Of a stretch of 63,460 nucleotides of DNA, positions 24,230 to 32,819 are shown one piece after another. Source of the DNA: Lachnospiraceae bacterium (GTDB lineage Bacteria > Bacillota > Clostridia > Lachnospirales > Lachnospiraceae); assembly GCA_009774615.1 (NCBI GenBank), contig VSOC01000013.1, positions 1 to 63,460 of the forward strand. The letters are read 5' to 3'. Every line of letters begins with the position of its first letter. Within the stretch, counting starts at the first letter, position 1. The notes below the pieces were generated by a model. That model saw nothing but the letters and a program-made list of their open reading frames with translations. It was not told the origin of the DNA and did not search any database. The position numbers and the translations under genes were made by a program.

Positions 24230-24871
24230 ATGGGAATTGCACAGATGATTGATCACACGATGTTAAAGGCAGATGCGAGCAGGGAAACGATTGTCCGCTA
24301 CTGCAAGGAAGCAAGGGAGCATAAGTTTGCCTCGGTATGTGTAAATTCTGCATTTGTTCCTCTGGTAGCGAAGGAACTGGAGGGAAGCGGAGTAAAAACC
24401 TGCTGCGTTGTCGGATTTCCTTTAGGAGCGATGCTGACCACAGCAAAGGCTTTTGAAGCAGCAGAGGCGGTAAAGGCCGGGGCGCAGGAAATTGATATGG
24501 TAATTAATATCAGTGCATTAAAGGATAAAGATTATTCGTTTGTGGAAGAGGATATCCGCGCCGTGGCAGAGGCTTCCGGCGATGCCTTGGTTAAGGTGAT
24601 TATTGAAACCTGCCTGCTGACGGATGAGGAAAAGGTGAAAGCCTGTGAATTATCGGTGAAGGCAGGAGCGGCATTTGTAAAGACTTCCACCGGATTCAGC
24701 ACAGGAGGGGCGACGGCTGCCGATGTTGCTCTGATGAAAAAGACGGTGGACGGGAAGGCCCTGGTTAAGGCAAGCGGAGGTATCCGCACACCAGAGGATG
24801 CAAAAGCACTGATTGAGGCAGGGGCAGACCGAATCGGTGCAGGAAACGGTATTCCGTTAATTCAGGAATAG
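24230..24871 (+). CDS. deoC: Deoxyribose-phosphate aldolase
   Basis: Class I aldolase that cleaves 2-deoxyribose-5-phosphate to acetaldehyde and glyceraldehyde-3-phosphate. The Schiff-base lysine is K151 in AFVKTSTGF, and a second conserved lysine lies in ALVKASGGIR. 213 residues, normal. First gene of the operon, preceded by AAAGGAG. With the phosphorylase upstream it completes deoxynucleoside catabolism. Confidence 0.96.
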   Translation: MGIAQMIDHTMLKADASRETIVRYCKEAREHKFASVCVNSAFVPLVAKELEGSGVKTCCVVGFPLGAMLTTAKAFEAAEAVKAGAQEIDMVINISALKDKDYSFVEEDIRAVAEASGDALVKVIIETCLLTDEEKVKACELSVKAGAAFVKTSTGFSTGGATAADVALMKKTVDGKALVKASGGIRTPEDAKALIEAGADRIGAGNGIPLIQE

Positions 24872-24971
24872 TGCCGGGGACTGGTGCAGAAAGCCGATGG
24901 AGAACAAAAACAGAGAAAACCAGAACAAAGAAAATCATCAAGGATGGAAAGAAGAGCAGGAGAAGATCGTT

Positions 24972-25898
24972 ATGGGGAAGAAGGTTTTAGTATTTGGAAG
25001 TTTTGTTGTTGACTTAATGGGAAGAACCCCGCATCTTCCGGCACCGGGCGAAACCGTAAAGGGAAGCATGTTTAAGCTTGGGCCTGGAGGAAAGGGGTTT
25101 AACCAGGGGGTTGCCGCACATAAGGCGGGAGCCGATGTAACGATGGTTACCAAGATTTGCCGGGATACCTTTGGCGGTGTTGCCTTAGATACCATGAAAG
25201 AGCTGAAGATGGACAGCAGCCGGGTGTTGTTTTCCGAGGATGTGGAAACCGGTGCCGCATTGATTATGGTGGATGAAAAGACCAGCCAGAATGAGATCGT
25301 TGTTATTCTGGGTGCGTGCAATACCATAACCGATGAAGAAGTGGATTCTTTAACGGATGTGATCGAAGGTTCTGCGTATCTGCTGACACAGCTGGAAACG
25401 AATGTTTCTTCCGTGGAGCGGATTGTGGATATTGCCTATAAAAAAGGGGTCAAGGTTATCTTAAATACGGCTCCGGTACAGCCGATTGAAGATGAACTTC
25501 TGGCTAAGGTTGACCTGATTACGCCGAATGAGGTTGAGGCCGAGATTCTTACCGGAATTAAGGTGGACAGCGAAGAAGCCGCGGATAAAGCCGCAGATTG
25601 GTTCTTTGCCCGCGGGGTGAAGCGTGTGCTGATCACCCTTGGCGGAAGAGGGGTTTACTTAAACACGGGGGATAAGAAGGGGATTCTTCCGGCCTATAAG
25701 GTGGAAGCCGTGGATACCACAGGGGCAGGCGATGCCTTTAACGGAGGGCTTTTAGCTGCACTTGCTGAGGGAAAGGATCTCTGGGAGGCCGCGAAGTTTG
25801 CTAATGCCCTGGCTGCCCTTTCGGTACAGAAGATGGGAACCACACCGGCGATGCCGCTTCGGGAAGAGATTGATGCATTCTTAGAAAACCATAAATAG
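24972..25898 (+). CDS. rbsK: Ribokinase
   Basis: PfkB-family kinase converting ribose to ribose-5-phosphate. Signatures: GPGGKGFNQGVAAHKAGA in the N-terminal half (core GGKGFNQ) and the C-terminal DTTGAGDAFNGG with catalytic Asp. The frame is open from 24897 with a hydrophilic 25-residue extension (rich in Asn, Glu, Lys), but AGGAG precedes the ATG at 24972, giving 308 residues as in other RbsK. It is 100 bp after deoC and precedes rbsD. Confidence 0.93.
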   Translation: MGKKVLVFGSFVVDLMGRTPHLPAPGETVKGSMFKLGPGGKGFNQGVAAHKAGADVTMVTKICRDTFGGVALDTMKELKMDSSRVLFSEDVETGAALIMVDEKTSQNEIVVILGACNTITDEEVDSLTDVIEGSAYLLTQLETNVSSVERIVDIAYKKGVKVILNTAPVQPIEDELLAKVDLITPNEVEAEILTGIKVDSEEAADKAADWFFARGVKRVLITLGGRGVYLNTGDKKGILPAYKVEAVDTTGAGDAFNGGLLAALAEGKDLWEAAKFANALAALSVQKMGTTPAMPLREEIDAFLENHK

Positions 25899-25921
25899 GT
25901 TTTGCAAAATGTAAGCTACAG

Positions 25922-25954
25922 GTTACTGTTCACCGTGAGTATGTGAACAGTAAC
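25922..25954. mobile_element. 33-bp palindromic derivative of the GTTACTG family
   Basis: GTTACTGTTCAC and GTGAACAGTAAC, the exact 12-bp ends of the long element, with only 9 bp between. Flanks AGCTACAG and CATTACAG share their last five bases plus nothing else, a poor target duplication. It lies inside the rbs operon between rbsK and rbsD and would form a 12-bp hairpin in the mRNA. Confidence 0.75.
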
Positions 25955-26011
25955 CATTACAGGAAGAAATTCCTGCAATAAATCATTGATCAACCAAGGG
26001 AGGGTTATACC

Positions 26012-26410
26012 ATGTTAAAGACTGGAATTTTTCATCCGCAGCTTGCCCGCGTACTGGCAGAGCTGCGCCATATGGATACCTTAGTGATTGGGGATGCGGG
26101 GCTTCCGATTCCTAAGGGAGTGGAAAGGGTGGATCTGGGATGGCGTCCGGGCGATCCGGCTTATCTGGATGTGCTTGAGGAGGTTCTTAAGTATATTGTT
26201 GTGGAAAAGGCAACTTTTGCGGATGAAGCCTTAAAGGTTACCCCGGATTTTCATAAGAAGGCCCTGGCGCTTTTGCCGGAGGGACTGCCAGTAGACTATA
26301 TTCCTCATACCGAGTTAAAGGAAAGAAGCAAAAATGCCAAAGCCATTATTCTTACGGGAGAATTTACCGGCTACACCAATGTGATTTTAACGGCGGGGTG
26401 TGCGTATTAA
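26012..26410 (+). CDS. rbsD: D-ribose pyranase
   Basis: Interconverts beta-pyranose and beta-furanose forms of ribose so that ribokinase can act. 132 residues with family motifs GIFHPQLARVLAELRH (containing the catalytic His region), GDAGLPIP and the C-terminal TGEFTGYTNVILTAGC. A strong GGGAGGG site precedes the ATG. Lies between rbsK and rbsA. Confidence 0.96.
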   Translation: MLKTGIFHPQLARVLAELRHMDTLVIGDAGLPIPKGVERVDLGWRPGDPAYLDVLEEVLKYIVVEKATFADEALKVTPDFHKKALALLPEGLPVDYIPHTELKERSKNAKAIILTGEFTGYTNVILTAGCAY

Positions 26411-26437
26411 TTTGCCTGTAGATAGAGAGGGGTAGCA

Positions 26438-27940
26438 ATGAACGATAATATTGTACTGCATCTGGAATCGATTGTGAAGACGTTTCCCGGGGTAAAGGCT
26501 CTTGATGGGGTTCAGTTGGATGTATACCGGGGAGAGGTACATGCCCTGTGCGGAGAGAACGGCGCAGGAAAATCGACCCTGATGAAGATTATCGCGGGGG
26601 CGCAGGGTTATACTTCGGGTCATATGTATGTGAACGGCCAGGAAGTGGTGTTCCACTCCACCAAGGAGGCGGAACGCCAGGGAATTGCCATGATTTATCA
26701 GGAGTTTAACATGGTTCCTGATATGTCCGTGGCAGAAAATATGTATCTGGGAAGACTTCCCAAGACATCTTACGGGGCTGTGGACTGGAAGAAGCTTTAC
26801 CAGGATGCACAGGAGGTATTAGACCGCCTGGGGCTGAAGTTTGACTGTAAGATGAAGGTGCGCAATCTTTCCGTGGCAGAGTCGCAGATGACGGAGATTG
26901 CCAAGTGTCTGACCATCGGTGCCAAGGTGATTATTATGGACGAGCCGACGGCAGCGCTTACCGACGAAGAGATCAATATCCTGTTTGGGATTATTGACGA
27001 TTTGAAGAAGAAAGATATTTCCATTTTATATATTTCCCACCGCATGGATGAGATTTTCAGGATTTCCGATCGTCTTACCGTGTTCAGGGACGGAAAGTAC
27101 ATAGCAACGAAGAACATTGAAGATACGGATTACGACGATGTCGTTTCCATGATGGTTGGGCGGAACGTGACCAACCTCTATCCAGAGCGCCATTATGAGA
27201 AAAAGGAAGTGGCGCTGGAATTAAAGAATATCTGCGGAAAAGGCGTGCACGATATCAGCCTGAAGCTTCACCAGGGGGAGATTTTAGGGATTGCCGGGCT
27301 TATGGGTTCGGGAACCATCGAGTTATCCAAGATTGTGTATGGGGCTATTCCCATGGCATCGGGGGATGTTTATGTCAATGGGGAGAAGAAGGACTGCCGG
27401 ACACCCAAGAAGGCGTTAAAGTCAGGGATTGGTTTTGTGTCGGACGACCGGAAGCAGGAAGGTCTTGTTTTAATCCGCAATATTCGTGAGAATGTGTCCC
27501 TGTCCTCCTTAGATAAGATCAGCAAGGGAATCCATATTGACAAAAAGAAGGAAACGGAAAATATTCATGCCCAGGTTGCGCGGATGAATATTAAGATCAG
27601 CGGCCTGCAGCAGTTGGTGGGGAAACTGAGCGGAGGAAACCAGCAGAAGGTGGTATTTGCCAAGGTTTTAGAAGCTGATCCGTCCATCCTGATTCTGGAC
27701 GAGCCTACCCGGGGTGTGGATGTAGGCGCAAAGGCAGAGATTTACCAGATTATGGATGAACTGACCAAGATGGGGAAGAGTATTATTTTGATCTCCACGG
27801 ACCTGCCGGAGCTAATCGGCATGAGCGACCGGGTGATCATTATGCGTGAGGGGCATCAGGTTCTGGAACTGCCCAAGGAGAAGGTAAACCAGGAGATTAT
27901 TTTAGCCCATGCATCAGGAGGTGTAAGTGAAAATGAATAA
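26438..27940 (+). CDS. rbsA: Ribose ABC transporter ATP-binding protein
   Basis: Double ABC ATPase powering ribose import, 500 residues. First domain: Walker A GENGAGKST at 39-47, a Q-loop YQEF, signature LSVAESQM, Walker B IIMDEPTAAL. The second has a degenerate Walker A (GLMGSGTIEL) as usual in RbsA/MglA, then LSGGNQQKVVFAK and ILDEPTRGVD. It partners RbsC and RbsB. Its 3-prime end overlaps rbsC by 8 bp. Confidence 0.95.
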   Translation: MNDNIVLHLESIVKTFPGVKALDGVQLDVYRGEVHALCGENGAGKSTLMKIIAGAQGYTSGHMYVNGQEVVFHSTKEAERQGIAMIYQEFNMVPDMSVAENMYLGRLPKTSYGAVDWKKLYQDAQEVLDRLGLKFDCKMKVRNLSVAESQMTEIAKCLTIGAKVIIMDEPTAALTDEEINILFGIIDDLKKKDISILYISHRMDEIFRISDRLTVFRDGKYIATKNIEDTDYDDVVSMMVGRNVTNLYPERHYEKKEVALELKNICGKGVHDISLKLHQGEILGIAGLMGSGTIELSKIVYGAIPMASGDVYVNGEKKDCRTPKKALKSGIGFVSDDRKQEGLVLIRNIRENVSLSSLDKISKGIHIDKKKETENIHAQVARMNIKISGLQQLVGKLSGGNQQKVVFAKVLEADPSILILDEPTRGVDVGAKAEIYQIMDELTKMGKSIILISTDLPELIGMSDRVIIMREGHQVLELPKEKVNQEIILAHASGGVSENE

Positions 27941-28886
27941 GAAGAAACTGATCAATCAGATTAATATTTACCGTTCCGTGCTGATATTACTCGTGATTTG
28001 TATATTTGCAACGATATTATCACCCAGCTTTCTGAGCGTGACGAACCTGTTTAATGTATTTAAGCAGATTACGGTAGCCGGAGTCGTGGGCTGCGGAATG
28101 ACCTTTGTTATCCTTACCGGCGGTATCGATTTGTCGGTAGGTTCGATTCTGGGACTTTCCGGCGTGTTGGCGGCAGGTGTTCTGGAATCTACCGGAAATC
28201 CGGCATTTGCCATTGCGCTGGCCCTGGCTGTTGGTGTGATCTGCGGGGCAATAAACGGATTTTTCGTATCGTTTTGTGAGATTCCGCCCTTTATTTCCAC
28301 CCTGGGTATGATGACGCTGTTAAGGGGATGTGTCCTGGTTTACACCAAGGGCTCGCCGATTTCCATTAAAAGCGACGCCTATAAATTCTTTGGAAAGGGC
28401 GCAATTGCCGGGATTCCGGTACCTGTGATTATCTTGATTTTACTGTTTTTACTTGCCCATTATATCCTGACCCAGACAAGCTACGGGCGCAGTATCTATG
28501 CCTTTGGCGGAAACCGTGAGGCGGCGCGTCTTTCCGGTATCTCCACCCGGTTTACCGAGTGGATGGCCTACACCATTAACGGTTTATTATGCGGGATTGC
28601 CGGAGTTATTCTGACTGCAAGACTGGGGTCGGCACAGTCCACCAGCGGCACGGGAATTGAGATGGATGCCATTGCAGCGGTAATCTTAGGCGGAACCAGC
28701 TTAAGCGGCGGCGTGGGCTTTGTCCTTCCGACCGTGGTCGGCGCAATGATTATGGGTATTATTGATAACATTCTTACCTTAATGAACGTAAATCCACATG
28801 CGACCAATATTGTCAAGGGTGCGGTTATTCTGATTGCTGTACTTGTGGATAAGAAGGTAAAAGATTTGTCGGCGAAGGCAGAGTAG
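27933..28886 (+). CDS. rbsC: Ribose ABC transporter permease
   Basis: Integral membrane permease, about 317 residues with eight or more hydrophobic segments and the family motifs GGIDLSVGSILGL near residue 60 and GGTSLSGGVG in the C-terminal half. A GTG at 27927 is also in frame, but AGGAGGTG is best spaced for the ATG at 27933. The last codons (KDLSAKAE) lie in the first unit of a tandem repeat that continues past the stop. Confidence 0.95.
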   Translation: MNKKKLINQINIYRSVLILLVICIFATILSPSFLSVTNLFNVFKQITVAGVVGCGMTFVILTGGIDLSVGSILGLSGVLAAGVLESTGNPAFAIALALAVGVICGAINGFFVSFCEIPPFISTLGMMTLLRGCVLVYTKGSPISIKSDAYKFFGKGAIAGIPVPVIILILLFLLAHYILTQTSYGRSIYAFGGNREAARLSGISTRFTEWMAYTINGLLCGIAGVILTARLGSAQSTSGTGIEMDAIAAVILGGTSLSGGVGFVLPTVVGAMIMGIIDNILTLMNVNPHATNIVKGAVILIAVLVDKKVKDLSAKAE

Positions 28887-28969
28887 GCTGCGTATCAAAG
28901 ATTTGTCGGCGAAGGCAGAGTAAGCTGAAGATAAAGACTTTGTCGGTGAAGACAGAGCAGGCTGAACAA
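28860..28969 (+). repeat. Threefold tandem repeat (about 37 bp) over the rbsC stop
   Basis: Units start AAAGATTTGTCGGCGAAGG at 28860, the same at 28897, and AAAGACTTTGTCGGTGAAG at 28933. The first two are nearly identical, the third more diverged. Only the first is coding. It extends the rbsC-rbsB gap to more than 200 bp, a zone where differential expression of the binding protein is usual. Confidence 0.9.
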
Positions 28970-29103
28970 AAAGGCAAAGCAAGGGGTTAAGAGGGATAAC
29001 ATGTCCTGGAGAAGACAAGAAGGGCTGCGGCTCTGCGGTTTTAGGTCTTCTTCGGGGGATGATGAGTTATACCTAATATTTTTTAAGTAAAGGAGAATGT
29101 ATT

Positions 29104-30162
29104 ATGAAGAAACGTATTGGAGCAACCGTATTGGCAATGGCAATGGTATGTACGATGTTTGCAGGATGCAGTTCAGGTTCTGATCCGGCTCCGGCAACGA
29201 CGGCTGCACAGACCGAGGCAGCACCGGCAGGAGAGGAAACTAAGGCAGAAGAAGCACAGGGCGAAGAAACCAAGGCAGAAGAAAATGCTGATGCAGGGCA
29301 GGAGAGCGGAAAGAAGTATGTGATTGGTCTGGCCATGAACACCCAGACAAACCCCTTCTTCGTGGATGTTAAAGACGGCGTGCAGAAGGCAGCGGACGAG
29401 CATGGAATCGAGCTGTATATCACGGATGCGCAGGATGACCCGACGATCCAGATGAAGGACGTGGAGAACCTGATTACCAAGCAGCCGGATGCGATTATTA
29501 TTGATACCTGCGATTCGGATGCGATTGTATCTTCGATTGAAGCATGTAATGAAGCAGGAATCCCCGTATTTACCATGGACCGTGAATCCAATGGCGGTGA
29601 AGTTGTTTCTCATATCGGTTACGACGCGATTAAGTCCGGAAGAATGGCCGGACAGTATCTGGTGGATACCTTAGGCGGCAAGGGAAAGATTGTTGAGATT
29701 CAGGGTATTATGGGAACGAACGTGGCACAGAACCGTTCCCAGGGCTTTAACGAAATTATGAAGGAAAATCCGGAGATGGAAATCGTAGCCTGCCAGGTAG
29801 CGGATTTTGACCGCGCAAAGGGCATGAGCGTTATGGAAAATATTCTTCAGGCAAACCCGGAAATCGACGGACTTTACGCTGCAAACGATGAGATGCTTTT
29901 AGGTGCATTAGAGGCGATGGAAGCAGCAGGAAGAACCGCTGATATTGTTAAGATCGGCTGTGATGCCATTGATGATACTTTGGACGCTATGAAAGCCGGA
30001 AAGGTTGACGCAACGATTGCAGAGCCTCCGTTCTTCTTAGGGAAAGCGATTTTAAACACGGCTTTTGATTATCTGGAAGGCAAGGAGATTGAGCCTTACG
30101 TTATCCTGGACAACCAGCTGGTAACACAGGATACGGTGGATTCTTTGGTGACGAAGGAATAA
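29104..30162 (+). CDS. rbsB: Ribose ABC transporter substrate-binding lipoprotein
   Basis: Type I periplasmic-binding protein anchored to the membrane. Signal peptide with lipobox MFAGC (Cys22), then a 40-residue Ala/Glu/Thr-rich linker, then the sugar-binding domain from YVIGLAMNTQTNPFF with FTMDRESNGG and GCDAIDDTLDAMKAG. 352 residues. Preceded by AAAGGAG; last gene of the operon before a strong terminator. Confidence 0.94.
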   Translation: MKKRIGATVLAMAMVCTMFAGCSSGSDPAPATTAAQTEAAPAGEETKAEEAQGEETKAEENADAGQESGKKYVIGLAMNTQTNPFFVDVKDGVQKAADEHGIELYITDAQDDPTIQMKDVENLITKQPDAIIIDTCDSDAIVSSIEACNEAGIPVFTMDRESNGGEVVSHIGYDAIKSGRMAGQYLVDTLGGKGKIVEIQGIMGTNVAQNRSQGFNEIMKENPEMEIVACQVADFDRAKGMSVMENILQANPEIDGLYAANDEMLLGALEAMEAAGRTADIVKIGCDAIDDTLDAMKAGKVDATIAEPPFFLGKAILNTAFDYLEGKEIEPYVILDNQLVTQDTVDSLVTKE

Positions 30163-30201
30163 GCTGTTCAATGAATCAGAAGAATGAATCAGAAGTATAA
30201 A

Positions 30202-30229
30202 AAAAGAGTCCGGTTCGCCGGACTCTTTT
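30202..30229. terminator. Bidirectional terminator, rbs operon / lipoprotein
   Basis: Perfect 12-bp stem AAAAGAGTCCGG / CCGGACTCTTTT around a TTCG tetraloop. U-rich on both strands, placed between the convergent rbsB and the gene at 30234. Confidence 0.95.
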
Positions 30230-30233
30230 GAAG

Positions 30234-31547
30234 TTAGTTTGTCGCCCCGAAAAAAGTATAATCACTTCCCGCCATCGAATTATCCATGGCCTGGTTTCCG
30301 TTAATCATCTTTACGGAAAAGGATTTAAGTTCCGCAGATGAATTCCAGATCACTTCGACCATGCCGACAAGCTGCTGGTTTTCCCCGGAAGGCTTGTAGA
30401 GGTAAGCCTGGTAGGTGAGTCCGCCGGCATCGTTGGTTACGGCGCTTACGGCATCCGTGTAGTAAACCGTGGCGGAAGAATCCTTGGTATTTTCATTGGC
30501 AAAGCGCAGGGAAGGATTGCCGGCGCTGTCAATATAGGGGATAACGTAGTAGCCGGTGGAAGGAGAGTGCCAGGAACCAATATTAGGATTTGTCCATGCG
30601 GCAAAGGAAAGAGCAGCCTGGGCACCGCCGGATTGAATCGCATTGGTCTGGGGGGCGTTTTGTGTCTGCGTGTTTTGTGTTTCTGTGTTTTGTGTTTGCA
30701 TATTTTGGTTTTCTGTATTTTGTGCTTCTATGTTTTGTGATTGTGTATTTTGATTTTCTGTGTTCTGCGCCGAAGGATTTTCTGCCTGCGTTTCCGGCGG
30801 CAGGGCATTTGTCTGGCTGTTTTTTGCTGCTTCGGCTGAGGGAAGTGTGTAGGCGATATCGTGTGCCTTGGCGTACTGCTCAAAAATCCGGTTTAGAGAT
30901 TCTGTGATGATTTTTGTGGTCTGCGGCGCATTGTTGTAGTAGAGAGCACCAGTAGTTACCACAGAAGAACTGCTGACGGTGAACTGCATCCTTGCTTTTG
31001 TCGGTGAACCAGCATACATGCATTCTCCGGTAAATTCTACAACATCCTGACCGTTGGTGCTTTCAAAATAATCCCACTGCGGAGCAGTAAAAAATTCGTC
31101 AAATGCTTTGCCGTAGGTACATCCGGAAAAGGATTCTGGATGTGCATTTTTTACGGTCTGAATAAATTTATCTTTTTTTTCATCTTTTTCTTTATCGTCA
31201 TCTTTGGAACTTTCGTCGGATGATTTATCGCTGCTTTCTTTATCGCCTTCATTGGTTTCACTGTCACTTTCGCTTTCCTTATCTTCTTTGCGTTCTTCGG
31301 CGTTTTCCGCAGATTGCTCGTTTTCCTGTCCGTTTTTGGATTCTTCGCTGTCCGAATCTTTATCCTTAGATTCCTCTGCTTTTGTTTTTTTGGTTTCCGT
31401 TTTTTCTTCCTGAGATTCTTCGGACTGAATCGCGGCGGTGGTTTCTGTTTTCGGAGAAGATACGGGCGCAGATGAGCAGCCATACAGGATGCAGGCTACG
31501 GCAAATAGGGAAATAAGGCGCTTCTTTGGCATAATTTTTTTCATCAT
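30234..31547 (-). CDS. Low-complexity cell-surface lipoprotein
   Basis: 437 residues. Signal peptide with lipobox ILYGC (Cys24). Then a Lys/Glu/Ser/Asp-rich, unfolded linker to about residue 125, a folded domain (FIQTVKNAHPESFSGCTYGKAFDEFF; VEFTGECMYAG), a Gln/Asn/Thr repeat stretch of short QNT-type units at about 255-310, and a C-terminal domain ending YTFFGATN with WTNPNIGSWHSPSTGYYVIPY. The function is unknown; the repeats look like a wall-spanning spacer. A GGAGG site lies upstream. It is convergent with the rbs operon. Confidence 0.85.
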   Translation of the reverse strand: MMKKIMPKKRLISLFAVACILYGCSSAPVSSPKTETTAAIQSEESQEEKTETKKTKAEESKDKDSDSEESKNGQENEQSAENAEERKEDKESESDSETNEGDKESSDKSSDESSKDDDKEKDEKKDKFIQTVKNAHPESFSGCTYGKAFDEFFTAPQWDYFESTNGQDVVEFTGECMYAGSPTKARMQFTVSSSSVVTTGALYYNNAPQTTKIITESLNRIFEQYAKAHDIAYTLPSAEAAKNSQTNALPPETQAENPSAQNTENQNTQSQNIEAQNTENQNMQTQNTETQNTQTQNAPQTNAIQSGGAQAALSFAAWTNPNIGSWHSPSTGYYVIPYIDSAGNPSLRFANENTKDSSATVYYTDAVSAVTNDAGGLTYQAYLYKPSGENQQLVGMVEVIWNSSAELKSFSVKMINGNQAMDNSMAGSDYTFFGATN

Positions 31548-31646
31548 AATTGGGTTTCCTCCTTGTTAGCCCCATTATACCTTTGTTCCGAGAGATTTTC
31601 AATTGTATTTTTACGGGTATCTGGCAATGATCAACGCTTAATGCAT

Positions 31647-31871
31647 CTATGCACAGTATATTACATAGAAATAGGTGCTGTTATCCTCAATTTCTTTGGC
31701 ATCGAGTTCTTTTCTCATAACATAGACTAAGTTTGCAAAGGTTAAAGCAGAAACATAGCCTGTTGCTTTTTTTGTTTCAGATCATTTCCAGACAATCGAT
31801 GAAGCATGAACATGTGGTTCGCGGTTTTGGAGGACATCTAACAATATATTGGCGTCAATCAGCAGCTTCAT
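31647..31871 (-). pseudogene. Truncated, frameshifted PIN-domain (VapC-like) toxin gene
   Basis: The minus strand starts MKLLIDANILLDVLQNREPHVHASSIVWK then hits a stop; after a one- or two-base shift it resumes ETKKATGYVSALTFANLVYVMRKELDAKEIED before ending at 31647 (shown here in two parts as family evidence: LIDANILLDVL and YVSALTFANLVYVMRK). DANILLDVL is the first acidic motif of PIN nucleases; the C-terminal acidic motifs are missing. No antitoxin gene is seen beside it. It is the decayed end of a type II toxin-antitoxin locus. Confidence 0.75.
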
Positions 31872-31947
31872 AGTTTTCTTTAAAAAGGAATGAACATTTC
31901 TTTATAAAAAGTGCAAAAAACTGCCATAAATCAAGCAAGTTATTCTC

Positions 31948-31976
31948 TGGAAAAAGGCAAAAAAATAAGCTATACT
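31948..31976 (+). promoter_or_regulatory. Promoter of the DUF4867 gene
   Basis: TGGAAA, 17-bp spacer, TATACT, about 60 bp before the start codon at 32039. Confidence 0.5.
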
Positions 31977-32038
31977 TTCCAATAGATAAACAGGTGTAAC
32001 CGCAGAAAAACAAATGCGAAGAAAGGAAGGTAAAACGA

Positions 32039-32659
32039 ATGAAGCAATATCAAGTAACCGATCCGGAATTTAAAAAATACGGGCGTGTAATTACCGGCTA
32101 TGATTTGGCAGAACTGCTAAGAGAAATGAAGAAAACGCCCCTGCCGGAAGGCGTGGATTATGTGGCATCTGTGCCGGAACTGGAGATGCTTCCCGCGGCG
32201 AAGGAGATTGCGGACGGGATTTACGGGCAGATGCCGATTCAGATTGGTTTTTGCAACGGTCACAACCGGAAGCTGAATGCCCTGGAGTATCACCGGGACT
32301 CGGAAATTAATGTGGCAGTGACGGATATGGTGCTTTTACTGGGATGGCTGCCGGACGTAGAGCCGGATTATACACTGGATACGGCAAAGGTAAAGGCGTT
32401 TTTTGTTCCGGCTGGCACTGCAGTAGAAATCTATGCAACAACCCTGCACTATGCCCCCTGTCAGGTCGATGAGCATGGTTTTCGCTGTGCGGTTATCCTG
32501 CCAAGGGGAACGAACGGAGAACTGAAAGAAAAGCCTGTGGTCCGCTGCGGGGAAGAAAAGCTGATGACTGCGGTGAATAAATGGCTGATAGGACATGCGC
32601 AGGGCGGGCTTTCCGGGGATTGCTTTATCGGTTTGAAGGGCGAAAACCTTACGGTGTAA
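32039..32659 (+). CDS. DUF4867 family cupin-like protein
   Basis: 206-residue cytoplasmic protein matching DUF4867. A cupin-like metal site is suggested by GHNRKLNALEYHRDSEINV (two His, two Glu) and a later TLHYAPC. Members of this family tend to occur with sugar-metabolism genes; a role as sugar isomerase or sensor is inferred. Start ATG 32039 follows GAAAGGAAGG. The fbp gene lies 160 bp downstream. Confidence 0.8.
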   Translation: MKQYQVTDPEFKKYGRVITGYDLAELLREMKKTPLPEGVDYVASVPELEMLPAAKEIADGIYGQMPIQIGFCNGHNRKLNALEYHRDSEINVAVTDMVLLLGWLPDVEPDYTLDTAKVKAFFVPAGTAVEIYATTLHYAPCQVDEHGFRCAVILPRGTNGELKEKPVVRCGEEKLMTAVNKWLIGHAQGGLSGDCFIGLKGENLTV

Positions 32660-32819
32660 GATCTTATTGGTTTTATGAGGAAAATGTGGTATACTTTTAG
32701 CTATAATGATGAATTTTGCAGCTCCTTTTATACGATGACTGAAAAAAATGTAAAATCCAGCAATGCCAGGAAAAGGAAATCACTGCAAAAAGCATAAATG
32801 TAGCAGGGGGAATGACCAC

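Noticed and set aside
29104..29613. Minus-strand frames opposite rbsB
   Set aside because: Explained by the codon bias of the Ala/Glu-rich linker of rbsB.
30590..30907. Plus-strand frame opposite the lipoprotein gene
   Set aside because: It is a shadow of the repeat-rich minus-strand gene; its composition follows from the Gln/Asn codons.
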